Source: Paraglaciecola mesophila
GTDB lineage: Bacteria; Pseudomonadota; Gammaproteobacteria; Enterobacterales; Alteromonadaceae
Assembly (NCBI RefSeq): GCF_009906955.1
Contig: NZ_CP047656.1
Coordinates: 2,311,501-2,375,500, forward strand
Direction of reading: 5' to 3'
Length of the DNA: 64,000 nucleotides
The notes under the pieces were generated by a model, which did not search any database, was not told the origin of the DNA, and saw only the letters and a program-made list of their open reading frames with translations. Of the stretch, positions 51,948 through 60,552 are shown one piece after another (positions within the stretch are counted from its first letter, which is position 1; every line of letters begins with the position of its first letter). The position numbers and the translations under genes were made by a program.

Positions 51948-52124
51948 TCATTTCAAACGCGCTTCAACAGAAACGCGCATGCTGGCAATGTGTTCATCCA
52001 GTGCTAACTTAGCCGCTTCATAGGCTTTTGCTCGCTCTGTTGAGTTTGGGTGTTTTTTATACTCCTCAAATGCGATATCTGTCTGTCGCAAAAGGGTATG
52101 TAATCTTACCTGCACAACATCCAT
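51948..52124 (-). CDS. Small helical protein, 58 residues
   Basis: A short frame with an ATG at 52124 and a TGA at 51948 encodes MDVVQVRLHT... ending VEARLK. It is rich in charged residues and in alanine (RAKAYEAAKLALDEHIA), and likely folds into two amphipathic helices. AGGGA lies ten bases before the ATG. It is the only coding feature I can support in the 547-base gap 51712-52258. I do not recognise the family; coding is inferred from composition and the ribosome-binding site. Confidence 0.6.
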   Translation of the reverse strand: MDVVQVRLHTLLRQTDIAFEEYKKHPNSTERAKAYEAAKLALDEHIASMRVSVEARLK

Positions 52125-52258
52125 ATCATGTCGTTCCCTGATTAATTTTTCACCATCTCAGATTAGCAAAAACCACATGTAACGCAAACCTCATCTTGGT
52201 GGTTTTACAAATATTTACACACTTAATTTTGTGAGCCTTTGTACACCTAAATAGCAGG

Positions 52259-52687
52259 CTAAATAAACTTAACAACAGCCAAACTCACAATTGCCAGTAA
52301 AACCAATACAGGAGCTTCATTCAGGAAGCGGTAAAAGCGCGATGAGTGTGTATTTTCGTCTCGGGCAAAGACTCTTAATAAATAAAAGAGGTAAAAATGA
52401 TAACCATACAATAGCACTACTAGTAGTAACTTTATATGTAACCAGCCCGAACTAGCTAACCAATTTGTGCCGTACTGGTAAATCAAACTAATACCGAATA
52501 CTAACGTTAATAAAGCGAATGGCGTAATAAAAAACCATAGCTTACGCTCCATAATCTTAAATTGATCACGCACCGCTTGGTTCTCAGTTTCAGCATGGTA
52601 TACAAACAATCTTGGCAGATAAAAGATACCTGCCATCCATGCAATCATAAAAAATATATGTAACGCTTTGAGCCACAATATGCTCAT
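52259..52687 (-). CDS. hemJ: Protoporphyrinogen oxidase HemJ
   Basis: HemJ oxidises protoporphyrinogen IX in heme synthesis, used where HemG or HemY is absent. The 142-residue membrane protein has four predicted helices. The heme-ligand histidine is in LKALHIFFMIAWMAG and further conserved residues are in WLHIKLLLVVLLYGYH. It lies 37 bases after the ClC gene on the same strand. Confidence 0.92.
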   Translation of the reverse strand: MSILWLKALHIFFMIAWMAGIFYLPRLFVYHAETENQAVRDQFKIMERKLWFFITPFALLTLVFGISLIYQYGTNWLASSGWLHIKLLLVVLLYGYHFYLFYLLRVFARDENTHSSRFYRFLNEAPVLVLLAIVSLAVVKFI

Positions 52688-52724
52688 AGAGAAGTTCTCC
52701 GAATATTAAAAATTCACAATTGTG

Positions 52725-54404
52725 TCAGTATTGCGCCTTATGCAAATAGCTACGCAGCATATTCCAAGTAATGACTCCTGTAATATTGCTCGGCTCCTTT
52801 TCATATATGTACACCGCCCCTTCTCTGCTGCTTTGGAGTATCTGGTAAACTTCGGCTAACGTTGACTGAAAAGAAACACCTTGCATAGTAAAGAATGCCA
52901 ATGACGACTCTTCACGGCTAAGACTAATATCATATTGGACCAGTGAATATTGCACATCAATTTCTACACTGTTGCGCTGCACAACTGGATGAGTTGGCGA
53001 GGTTTCTAAAAACTGTAAAATATGATGCTGCTGGGCATTGTTAAATAGTTTGAATTCTCTATCCATCACCGCCAACACGCCGGTTTTTTGCAATGCTTCT
53101 AAGACTGATGATGTACTATAAGGTAACTTTTGATAGTCGAGTTGCCGAATAAAGATAGAGCTGTTGCCGAGAAATTGCGTTGAGGTTACATACGCAGGTA
53201 CAATGACCAATATAGCAGGGAGTATCAGTTCTGGACTATAAGACAGTTCCATCACAGCCGACAATGCAGCAAGCGGCGCATGTACCACTGATGTCATCAA
53301 CCCAGCCATTCCTAATAAAGCAAAGCTACCACTAAGTTGCTCCATATTATCTAGGGCTAAGCCTAGCGGTGCGGCCAATAATGCGCCGCTTAGCATACCA
53401 AGCACAAATACCGGTCCCATTATTCCGCCAGGAATACCCAAGCCAATAGCAATAATCGTTATGAAAAACTTGGCGCAAAGTACTGCCACAAGCAACATAA
53501 CATTCTGTTGTTGCAACACCATATCATGCACCGAAAAGAAATGTGCTCCCAACGCTTGAGGCAACACGTATCCTACAGCCCCCGTAATACATGCGGCGAT
53601 CAATAAACGCTTTATCATGTTGAAACGCTGAAACATGTACATCACTTTCATCAGGGCGTTATTAAACAAAGTAGCAAGGCCACCGAGCAAAATACCAAAC
53701 AAGATCAAATAAAGGTATATCCAGCGGCTAAACTCAAAGAATTCGATAAAATCAATTTCTTGTGCCTGACCGAAAACCGCTCTTGTCATGACGGTGCCAC
53801 ATGCAGCTGCCAGCATGATGGGAATAAAAATGTGAATTTTATACTCTCGTAGCACAACTTCCATCACAAAAATGACGGCAGCAAAAGGCGTGTTAAATGA
53901 CGCTGAAATACCGGCTGCAATCCCGCAGCCAGACAAAATACGAATGCTATTATGCGGCAGTTTGAACCATTGACCGAAGAAGCTACTACCCGCTGCACCG
54001 AGATGTACCGACGGTCCTTCCCGTCCTACGGAAAAGCCGCTCGCTAAGGCAAATGCTCCACCAAAGAATTGATTAATTGTGGTACGAAACGGTATATGAC
54101 CAAATCGTTGTTTAACGCGATGGATAACGAAGGGAATACCCATACGGTAGTGTTTAAAACCGGTAAGGTAAGCAACACAAAGAATAAGCACGACACCGAT
54201 GATGGGCATGAGCAAGCGCTCTGGCCCAGATAATGATGTAAAGTCATTCACCTCATCAAGGTAGATGAGTTGCAACCATTCAACGCTTAACCTGAACAAG
54301 ATGATCACAGAGGCGGCACAAACACCACCAATAATCCCCAGAGCACACAACTGAATAGAGGTACGTGGAGTAGCCAGCTCTTGTCGAAATGCATCTAGGG
54401 ACAT
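52725..54404 (-). CDS. ClC-type chloride channel/antiporter with CBS region
   Basis: A 559-residue protein. The ClC membrane domain (about residues 20-420) carries the gating glutamate in GREGPSVHLG and the GIPGGIMGPVFVLG motif, where the usual GxFxP phenylalanine is methionine. The C-terminal cytoplasmic 130 residues fit a CBS pair. Whether it is a channel or a proton antiporter cannot be stated. It likely helps acid or ion homeostasis; no regulated partner is adjacent except hemJ downstream. Confidence 0.88.
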   Translation of the reverse strand: MSLDAFRQELATPRTSIQLCALGIIGGVCAASVIILFRLSVEWLQLIYLDEVNDFTSLSGPERLLMPIIGVVLILCVAYLTGFKHYRMGIPFVIHRVKQRFGHIPFRTTINQFFGGAFALASGFSVGREGPSVHLGAAGSSFFGQWFKLPHNSIRILSGCGIAAGISASFNTPFAAVIFVMEVVLREYKIHIFIPIMLAAACGTVMTRAVFGQAQEIDFIEFFEFSRWIYLYLILFGILLGGLATLFNNALMKVMYMFQRFNMIKRLLIAACITGAVGYVLPQALGAHFFSVHDMVLQQQNVMLLVAVLCAKFFITIIAIGLGIPGGIMGPVFVLGMLSGALLAAPLGLALDNMEQLSGSFALLGMAGLMTSVVHAPLAALSAVMELSYSPELILPAILVIVPAYVTSTQFLGNSSIFIRQLDYQKLPYSTSSVLEALQKTGVLAVMDREFKLFNNAQQHHILQFLETSPTHPVVQRNSVEIDVQYSLVQYDISLSREESSLAFFTMQGVSFQSTLAEVYQILQSSREGAVYIYEKEPSNITGVITWNMLRSYLHKAQY

Positions 54405-54496
54405 ATATTAGCGCTATTAATACCTTATAGAATGGCATCATCTTATCACAAGCCGCTGTAATGTAAGGGGTTACCTTAAATTTTTGATATCATTAT

Positions 54497-55219
54497 GTGG
54501 GCAAGGCTAAGCAATTGGTAGATTATTCAGAGTTAAAACAACGTCACGGTCCTTATCAATTTTACGCCCTCTGTTTAATTATTTTAATATTCACCGCGTA
54601 TTTAGCTTTTTCTTTAGGCTATAAATTCAGCAACGAGCAGCAAACTCATTTAAAGCAACTCGAGAGTAGCAGCGAGAGTTTACGGGTCGAGAACGCGACC
54701 TTGTCACAACAGGTAAATGTGATGAGCGTCGAATTACAGATCGCAAAAACAACACAAGACAAATTAACCGATAACATTGAACAAGCATTAGAACGAGAAG
54801 CGTCACTGCGTAAGGAACTTACTTTTTATCAACAGGTGATGGCCCCCGAATTAAGTGCAACGGGTCTAGCCATTGACGGCTTTGCTATAGAAAAAACTCT
54901 AAGTGAACACTTTTACCGACTGAAGTTAGTGCTTTTACAACAAGATAAAATTAAGGCCACGCTTAACGGTAACTTGCACATTGTTTTACATGGTAGTGAA
55001 AATGGTCAACCCACTAGCTACACGCTAACCGATTTGATCGAACAAGGTGCTACTATCAAGTTTCGCTTTAAATATTTTCAAATGCTAGAACAAGAATTTA
55101 CCTTACCACCACACTTCTTAGTTGAAAAAGTGGTCATCGGCGCCGAGGTTTATAAGTACAAACGCAAGCTCGGAGAATTAAATAAAACCTTTGATTGGCG
55201 ACTATCAAGCAGCGAATAG
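54497..55219 (+). CDS. Membrane-anchored coiled-coil protein, DUF6776-like
   Basis: A 240-residue protein starting at GTG 54497 (the nearby ATG is out of frame and quickly stops). It has one membrane helix (about residues 22-44: LCLIILIFTAYLAFSLGY), a periplasmic coiled coil (about 50-105) and a beta-rich C-terminal domain. The layout matches a proteobacterial family often found next to bactofilin and erpA genes; function is unknown. It is 114 bases upstream of erpA on the same strand. Confidence 0.7.
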   Translation: MGKAKQLVDYSELKQRHGPYQFYALCLIILIFTAYLAFSLGYKFSNEQQTHLKQLESSSESLRVENATLSQQVNVMSVELQIAKTTQDKLTDNIEQALEREASLRKELTFYQQVMAPELSATGLAIDGFAIEKTLSEHFYRLKLVLLQQDKIKATLNGNLHIVLHGSENGQPTSYTLTDLIEQGATIKFRFKYFQMLEQEFTLPPHFLVEKVVIGAEVYKYKRKLGELNKTFDWRLSSSE

Positions 55220-55333
55220 TTGATTAGATTAGTCAGGTATTAGATAATGGCGCCATTATATAGCTCGCTTACCGTAAAATCTTACGATCCGCGCTATCCC
55301 CCATTCACTTATTTGTATACACAGAGGTAATTT

Positions 55334-55678
55334 ATGTCGGTGCAAACAGCAGTTCCAATTGAATTCTCTGACGCCGCCGCACGTAAAGTGAAGGCGCTAG
55401 TCGATGAAGAAGAAAACCCAAATTTAAAATTACGTGTTTACGTCACCGGTGGCGGATGCTCCGGCTTTCAATATGGCTTTACATTTGACGAAAAGGTCAA
55501 CGACGGAGACACCACAATTGATAAAGACCAAGTGACATTGGTCGTCGATCCAATGAGCTTACAGTACTTAGTAGGCGGAGAAGTTGATTACACTGAAGGT
55601 TTAGAAGGCTCACGCTTTTTAGTGAATAATCCAAACGCGACAACAACTTGTGGTTGTGGCGCGTCGTTCACGGTTTAA
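55334..55678 (+). CDS. erpA: Iron-sulfur cluster insertion protein ErpA
   Basis: An A-type carrier of 114 residues with the three cluster-binding cysteines: [11 protein letters not shown] and the C-terminal CGCGASFTV. ErpA passes [4Fe-4S] clusters to apo-enzymes such as IspG/IspH. A ribosome-binding site AGAGG precedes the ATG. It is followed by a 15-bp tandem repeat and a hairpin. Confidence 0.96.
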   Translation: MSVQTAVPIEFSDAAARKVKALVDEEENPNLKLRVYVTGGGCSGFQYGFTFDEKVNDGDTTIDKDQVTLVVDPMSLQYLVGGEVDYTEGLEGSRFLVNNPNATTTCGCGASFTV

Positions 55679-55680
55679 TT

Positions 55681-55725
55681 TCGGTTGAAATGAACTCGGT
55701 TGAAATTAACTCGGTTAAAATCCAC
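55681..55725. repeat. Three tandem 15-bp units after erpA
   Basis: The units are TCGGTTGAAATGAAC, TCGGTTGAAATTAAC and TCGGTTAAAATCCAC, with no spacer. Units 1 and 2 differ at one base and unit 3 is more diverged. The array starts 2 bases after the erpA stop codon and ends in the stem of the following hairpin. Confidence 0.85.
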
Positions 55726-55753
55726 GTGAGACAATCACTTTAGTGTCTCACGT
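55724..55753 (+). terminator. Hairpin after erpA
   Basis: A 10-bp perfect stem ACGTGAGACA/TGTCTCACGT (55724-55733 and 55744-55753) with a 10-base loop. Only two T follow, so Rho-independent termination is doubtful. The rest of the spacer up to 55984 has no gene that I can support. Confidence 0.5.
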
Positions 55754-55984
55754 TCAAAGCCCCTTTCTTTGTATCTATGACTGCTCTGACTGTCTTCTTC
55801 CTTTGTGAATTTTTTTCACTTTGAGTCGCCAAACTTACGCAACATAAGATTAACAAAGTTGCAATATAAAACCTAATGCATTGAAATTAAACAATTTAAT
55901 TTCATGGCACGGGTTATGAATTAAGTTCTTCGAAAGTAACTTCTCCTTGTGGTTTACGGAGATACACGAAGCGAGGAACAAATT

Positions 55985-56956
55985 ATGAAAAAACTTACCT
56001 TAGCAACAATCATTACAGGTGTAATGGCAACATCTGCAATAGCTGCGCAGCAGGAAGTAGAAGTATCAGAATCTGCATCAACACCTACTGACAAAACATT
56101 TGCCGCCTTAGATACCAATAAAGACGGGTTTATTTCCCAAGGAGAAGCGAACCAAGATAACGTCTGGACTTACTTTGTCAAAGTTGACGAAGATGAAGAC
56201 GGTCAACTTAGCCCAAGAGAGTTTAATACCTATGCCAGTGTATACAGCGAAGCAGATCTGCCGTTAGCTGATGTAAGTGATACGCTTGAACAAACCGCTG
56301 GAACAAATTCTGCTGATTCGATGGATGATGCGAAAAGCACGATAGATAATGCAGAAAGCGAAATAGACACTGACGGCCTAAGTCAAGCTAAACAAGATGC
56401 GATTTCCGCCAATGCACAAACCAGTAACGCAAAAGTCGATACTCAGCTAACTCAACATGATGCTCATGATGACGTTAACACCCGTGAAGATAGTGAGATG
56501 GCGATGAAAGATGCAGAGTCTAATGCACAAAATGCATTAGATAATGCAAAAGAGCTTAGTGTTGAGGGCCAAGATACTGTCGACCACAACGCAAATGCTA
56601 TCCACAAAGAGCTTGAAGACCAGTCATTAGAAGGAACTGAGCAAGCGAGTAAAGATCAACAAAAGTTAACTGAATCAGCAGATGTGACGATTAACTCTGA
56701 TCTAGAAAGTGATAATCCGGCTTTAAAAGCCCCTAAGCAGCCAGCCCCCATCGAGCAAACATTTGCTGAAGTCGATTCAGACAACAATGGCTTTATCAGC
56801 AAAGGCGAAGCAAAAGACGCTGAAATATCAGAACATTTTGATAACGCCGATGTAGACAGCGATGACAAGATTAGTCGTCAAGAATATAAGACGTTTGTTG
56901 AAGGGCAGCAATTAACGATGCGTTATTCAGTTCGTTATCCTCACGAATCAGAATAA
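55985..56956 (+). CDS. Exported protein with two EF-hand pairs and an alanine/aspartate-rich linker
   Basis: Start taken at the ATG at 55985 after GAGGAAC, giving 323 residues with a signal peptide ending AIAA. Residues about 35-85 hold two EF-hand loops (DTNKDGFISQGE and DEDEDGQLSPRE). Residues about 262-312 hold two more (DSDNNGFISKGE and DVDSDDKISRQE), similar enough to suggest internal duplication. Between them lies an acidic, Asn/Ala/Asp/Gln-rich helical or disordered stretch. Calcium binding is inferred; the function is unknown. A terminator follows. Confidence 0.8.
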   Translation: MKKLTLATIITGVMATSAIAAQQEVEVSESASTPTDKTFAALDTNKDGFISQGEANQDNVWTYFVKVDEDEDGQLSPREFNTYASVYSEADLPLADVSDTLEQTAGTNSADSMDDAKSTIDNAESEIDTDGLSQAKQDAISANAQTSNAKVDTQLTQHDAHDDVNTREDSEMAMKDAESNAQNALDNAKELSVEGQDTVDHNANAIHKELEDQSLEGTEQASKDQQKLTESADVTINSDLESDNPALKAPKQPAPIEQTFAEVDSDNNGFISKGEAKDAEISEHFDNADVDSDDKISRQEYKTFVEGQQLTMRYSVRYPHESE

Positions 56957-56994
56957 CCTCTAACTATAGTCAGCATTAATTAGATTATAATTAG

Positions 56995-57025
56995 GCCGAT
57001 TCGTCGCTAGGCGAGCCGGCTTTTT
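56995..57025 (+). terminator. Terminator of the EF-hand gene
   Basis: A stem with two mismatches, GCCGATTCG (56995-57003) with CGAGCCGGC (57012-57020), is followed by TTTTT (57021-57025). Confidence 0.65.
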
Positions 57026-57052
57026 CATATCAACAGACAAATAGCGATAGAA

Positions 57053-57586
57053 TTAATGATTCAATTTCGCTTTATTGCGTGCGGCGTGATAACACACCGA
57101 ACAGGTTTTAGCACTTAAGCCTATTAATATATCAAACACAGCAGCGAATAATAATGCGATGCATATTCCCCACCCGAGAGCGGCGGGCTCCAAAGGCACG
57201 GTATAACTATATTGGCTGACCGTTTCCTGCAAAATCTGCGGATTATAGTGGCGCGCAAGATAATAAGCTCGTTCAACGACCCCAGTGTTTAAATTATCCC
57301 ATTGATTTTGTAGTAGCCTTGATCGCTCATATATAAGCTGGACATTCTTAGCATCTTGCTGAAATACAGCATCTGGGCTGCTGCGATAATGATGAATAAG
57401 CGCCCTCATATCCCCCTTAAAATAGCGCTCTGCGGTTTGTTTAAACCCAGCTAAATTTTGTCGAGCTTCGAGCAAGTGGGCGTCAACGCGCTTTTGATAC
57501 TGATCAATAAACGCTGGAATTTGCACGCCTGAAAGTAACCCCATGGCAAAAACCGCCAAGCGCAAATATTCTCTTATAATATTCAT
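57053..57586 (-). CDS. DUF2937 family membrane protein
   Basis: A 177-residue protein with an N-terminal hydrophobic segment (about 9-25), a helical domain, and a C-terminal membrane helix (about 136-155). The LSGVQIPAFIDQYQKRVDAHL segment is typical of the DUF2937 family, which is of unknown function and common in gammaproteobacteria. It is convergent with the EF-hand gene. Confidence 0.75.
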   Translation of the reverse strand: MNIIREYLRLAVFAMGLLSGVQIPAFIDQYQKRVDAHLLEARQNLAGFKQTAERYFKGDMRALIHHYRSSPDAVFQQDAKNVQLIYERSRLLQNQWDNLNTGVVERAYYLARHYNPQILQETVSQYSYTVPLEPAALGWGICIALLFAAVFDILIGLSAKTCSVCYHAARNKAKLNH

Positions 57587-57705
57587 TTTCCCTCCTTCAT
57601 CAGTACCATACCCATCAATAAGATCCTATACCTAAGATACGCTATCAAAGTTTGCCAGTCATACATGAGATATTTATTATGATGCTCCTTCAGAAAAGGT
57701 TTCTT

Positions 57706-58098
57706 ATGCCAATAACAACAGAATTCGTTAAACGCGCGCTAGGCTGTTTACTCTTCAGTCTGGTATTTTCACACTCGTTGCACGGCGAAAGTCTAGGCGT
57801 GAAAACAGCAACAGCCTCAGGTTCTGCGTGCCCTTCAACCTTTTACAATGTGCAGCTAACATCGGATGCCAGTGTATGCCATGTTTTCGCGGACGAACTC
57901 CCCGCTTCGCTGACTTATCATAGTAAGCAAGCATCTAATGAGCTTGCTTATTTTTTCCGTCAACAAATAGACGGCCCCGTGAACCAAAGCGTGTCACAAA
58001 ATCGGGTTTTAATGCGTCATGCAAACGATCAGACCATTATAGTGATTTCTCGCGATGGCACTGGCAGCCAAGTGGATATCCTCGTTAATTCTCACTAA
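57706..58098 (+). CDS. Small exported protein of unknown function
   Basis: The start at 57706 has AAAAGG six bases upstream; the longer upstream reading has no such signal. The 130-residue product has a signal peptide (to about residue 28, SLHGE). The mature part has two cysteines (ACPSTF and VCHVFA), which could form a disulfide. I do not recognise the family. It is followed, after 112 bases, by the DUF2726 gene. Confidence 0.6.
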   Translation: MPITTEFVKRALGCLLFSLVFSHSLHGESLGVKTATASGSACPSTFYNVQLTSDASVCHVFADELPASLTYHSKQASNELAYFFRQQIDGPVNQSVSQNRVLMRHANDQTIIVISRDGTGSQVDILVNSH

Positions 58099-58210
58099 TT
58101 TTACTCACACTTTTGCAATACAACGCTCTGGCACTCTCTTTGCTATATCTCCTGTAGACATCAACACAGGCGAAAACTGTCAAATATTTGGCAGGTCTTT
58201 AGGAGCAGGT

Positions 58211-58816
58211 ATGGAATTGGCAATTATCTTAATGATGATATTAATCGTAGTGGCAATTGGCGCGGTAAAATTAAATGAACCCAGCTTAACCTTCCCATTT
58301 AAGAAGAGACAAAATCTATTCACTCCAGTAGAACGCAGCTTTCTCGCACTTATCGATGAAGCGGTAGGCAATCAGTTCAGAGTCATGTGTCGCGTTAAGC
58401 TCTCAGATGTCATTGCCACGAGAGACAGTCTTAACAAAAAAGCCGCCAAAAGCGCCTTAAGTCGCACGAGCGGACGGCATCTTGATTTTGTGTTGTGCGC
58501 CAAAGGAGATATGTCTCCCGTCATCGCAATTGATCTCGTACATGCTACGCAAAACGGTAAAGATGGCTATAAACGTCAGCGTGATTGGTTCGTCAGCGGC
58601 GCATTAGATGCGGCACGCATTCCTCATGTACGCATTAAAGTGCGCTCGGGTTATACCGCTAACGATATACGCCAGTGTATTGATGCAAAGTTAGCTTCAG
58701 TGCGTATCGCGTCAGCAAATACCCCTCTTGTGGCAGGCACTGCAGGCCAGATTAAAGATCCAAATATTGCTACACGCCCAACTAAGCCGTTAGGCCAAGA
58801 CCCAATGGCAGCTTAA
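58211..58816 (+). CDS. Membrane-anchored DUF2726 protein
   Basis: Start at the ATG at 58211 with AGGAG just upstream; an apparent extension into the previous gene is unsupported. The 201-residue product has one N-terminal helix (MELAIILMMILIVVAIGA) followed by a DUF2726 domain (FTPVERSFLALIDEAVGNQFRVMCRVKLSDV, later DFVLCAKGDMSPVIAIDLV and HVRIKVRSGY), a fold related to restriction-endonuclease-like nucleases. The acidic/lysine catalytic pattern is not clearly complete, so nuclease activity is uncertain. Confidence 0.75.
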   Translation: MELAIILMMILIVVAIGAVKLNEPSLTFPFKKRQNLFTPVERSFLALIDEAVGNQFRVMCRVKLSDVIATRDSLNKKAAKSALSRTSGRHLDFVLCAKGDMSPVIAIDLVHATQNGKDGYKRQRDWFVSGALDAARIPHVRIKVRSGYTANDIRQCIDAKLASVRIASANTPLVAGTAGQIKDPNIATRPTKPLGQDPMAA

Positions 58817-58866
58817 CCCCACGTGTGCTTCGACCTTGCAATATTAATTTGCTGAATAGTAGATAT

Positions 58867-58890
58867 AAAAAAACCAGCATACGCTGGTTT
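58867..58890 (-). terminator. Terminator of mdh
   Basis: An 8-bp stem AAACCAGC/GCTGGTTT (58871-58878 and 58883-58890) with a 4-base loop is followed on the minus strand by TTTTTTT. It lies 20 bases after the mdh stop. Confidence 0.85.
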
Positions 58891-58910
58891 TCTTATAATA
58901 ACGGCACAAA

Positions 58911-59846
58911 TTAGTTATTAACGAATTCAACGCCTAATTTGATGTCTCCGCGAAGTCCTTCAAGCATAGATTCTTTTGCTTTTTGCTCAAAGTCGCTCAA
59001 CTCACCGTAAGGTAGAATCTCTTCTACGCCATTCTTACCCAAGCGAACTGGATGAGAGAAGAATTGTGCATCATCACTGTTCGTTTCAACATAAGTATAT
59101 TCGACAACGTTTTCACCGCGCATCGCAGATACTAATGATAAACAGAAACGAGCAGCTGCTTGGCCCATAGACAAGGTCGCTGATCCGCCACCTGCTTTAG
59201 CTTCAACTACTTCAGTACCTGCGTTTTGAATGCGAGTTGTTAAACTTGCGACTTCTTCATCAGTAAACTCAACACCTTCTACTTGAGAAAGTAGCGGAAG
59301 AATAGTTGTACCAGAGTGGCCGCCAATAACTGGAACATGCACATTAGCAGGATTCAAACCACGTAAGTTACCAACGAAAGTTTCAGCACGAATAACATCA
59401 AGTGTAGTCACACCGAACAATTTATTTTTATTGTAAACACCCTTCGCCTTCAACGCTTCAGCGGCAATAGCTACCGTCGTGTTAACTGGGTTAGTGATGA
59501 TACATACACATGCTTCTGGACAGTTATCAGCAACACCGTCTACTAGGTTTCTTACGATCCCAGCATTAATATTGAACAAATCAGAGCGATCCATACCAGG
59601 TTTACGCGGAACACCGGCAGGAATAAGTACAATGTCACTGCCTGATAACGCTTTGGCAAGATCGTCTTTACCGAAACCTTCAACTTTTACGTCAGTAGGG
59701 ATATGACTTAAATCAACCGCAACGCCAGGTACGACAGGGGCTACGTCGTAAAGGGCTAGCTCTGTACCAGCTGGCAATTGAGTTTTTAACAACAATGATA
59801 ATGCTTGGCCTATACCGCCAGCTGCACCTAATACCGCTACTTTCAT
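58911..59846 (-). CDS. mdh: Malate dehydrogenase
   Basis: The start is the ATG at 59846 ([15 protein letters not shown]), with AGGAGAG upstream; an apparent longer start at 59873 is not supported. The 311-residue enzyme interconverts malate and oxaloacetate with NAD in the TCA cycle. The nucleotide-binding GAAGGIGQ, the substrate loop [10 protein letters not shown] and the catalytic [10 protein letters not shown] are present. It is divergent from argR, a conserved gammaproteobacterial arrangement. Confidence 0.97.
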   Translation of the reverse strand: MKVAVLGAAGGIGQALSLLLKTQLPAGTELALYDVAPVVPGVAVDLSHIPTDVKVEGFGKDDLAKALSGSDIVLIPAGVPRKPGMDRSDLFNINAGIVRNLVDGVADNCPEACVCIITNPVNTTVAIAAEALKAKGVYNKNKLFGVTTLDVIRAETFVGNLRGLNPANVHVPVIGGHSGTTILPLLSQVEGVEFTDEEVASLTTRIQNAGTEVVEAKAGGGSATLSMGQAAARFCLSLVSAMRGENVVEYTYVETNSDDAQFFSHPVRLGKNGVEEILPYGELSDFEQKAKESMLEGLRGDIKLGVEFVNN

Positions 59847-60011
59847 AATTCTCTCCTGTGGAATGCTAATCAATTCGCGAACGAAACACTAATGCAAGAC
59901 CAGCGAAAAAACAAATAAATGCTTAGCTGAAATTGTTCGAATTTGAATGTGTGGGCAAATTGCTTAACTTCAAGTACTAAGGCAAAATAGCCACTATAAA
60001 CAGAGGAATAT

Positions 60012-60476
60012 ATGGCTACTAATAAGCAAGAAGAACTCATCAAGGCGTTTAAAGACATTTTAAAGGCCGAAAATTTTGGCTCTCAAGGTGATATTGTTGA
60101 TGCGCTCAAAACGCAACACTTCGATAATATCAGTCAGTCAAAAGTCTCACGTATGCTCAGTAAATTTGGCGCCGTGCGAACCCGCAACGCACGAGGCGAT
60201 ATGGTGTATTGCTTGCCTCCAGAACTTGGCATGCCCACCGCTCGCAGCCCGCTTCGCCAATTGGTATTAGACATAGTGCATAACAATGTCATGATCATCA
60301 TCCGCACAAGCCCAGGTGCCGCACAACTCATTGCAAGGCTACTAGACTCTCTAAGTCAAAAAGACGGTGTTTTAGGGACGATTGCCGGCGACGATACTAT
60401 TTTTATCGCCCCCTCTGATATCAGTAAAATCGAAGAGATACGTATGCGAGTAGAAGCGCTATTCGAAAACGTTTAG
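60012..60476 (+). CDS. argR: Arginine repressor ArgR
   Basis: A 154-residue arginine-responsive repressor. The N-terminal winged helix contains [26 protein letters not shown], and the C-terminal hexamerisation/arginine-binding domain contains [13 protein letters not shown] and [11 protein letters not shown]. It is also an accessory factor for dimer resolution in E. coli plasmids. The upstream spacer with mdh has no clear ARG box that I can support. Confidence 0.96.
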   Translation: MATNKQEELIKAFKDILKAENFGSQGDIVDALKTQHFDNISQSKVSRMLSKFGAVRTRNARGDMVYCLPPELGMPTARSPLRQLVLDIVHNNVMIIIRTSPGAAQLIARLLDSLSQKDGVLGTIAGDDTIFIAPSDISKIEEIRMRVEALFENV

Positions 60477-60552
60477 CGCTTAACGAGACACCTATACTCG
60501 TATTAAAGCCTGTATAGGTTCGCCGCCTATTGGGTGGTGTTAATGCAACTAA

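Noticed and set aside
58055..58210. Longer N-terminus of the DUF2726 protein overlapping the preceding gene
   Set aside because: The extension has no ribosome-binding site and overlaps the previous gene's coding end; AGGAG before the ATG at 58211 and the membrane anchor directly after it decide the start.
59847..60011. Possible ARG-box operator between mdh and argR
   Set aside because: TTCGAATTTGAATG-like sequence is present but no convincing 18-bp ARG palindrome pair could be built, so I do not call an operator.
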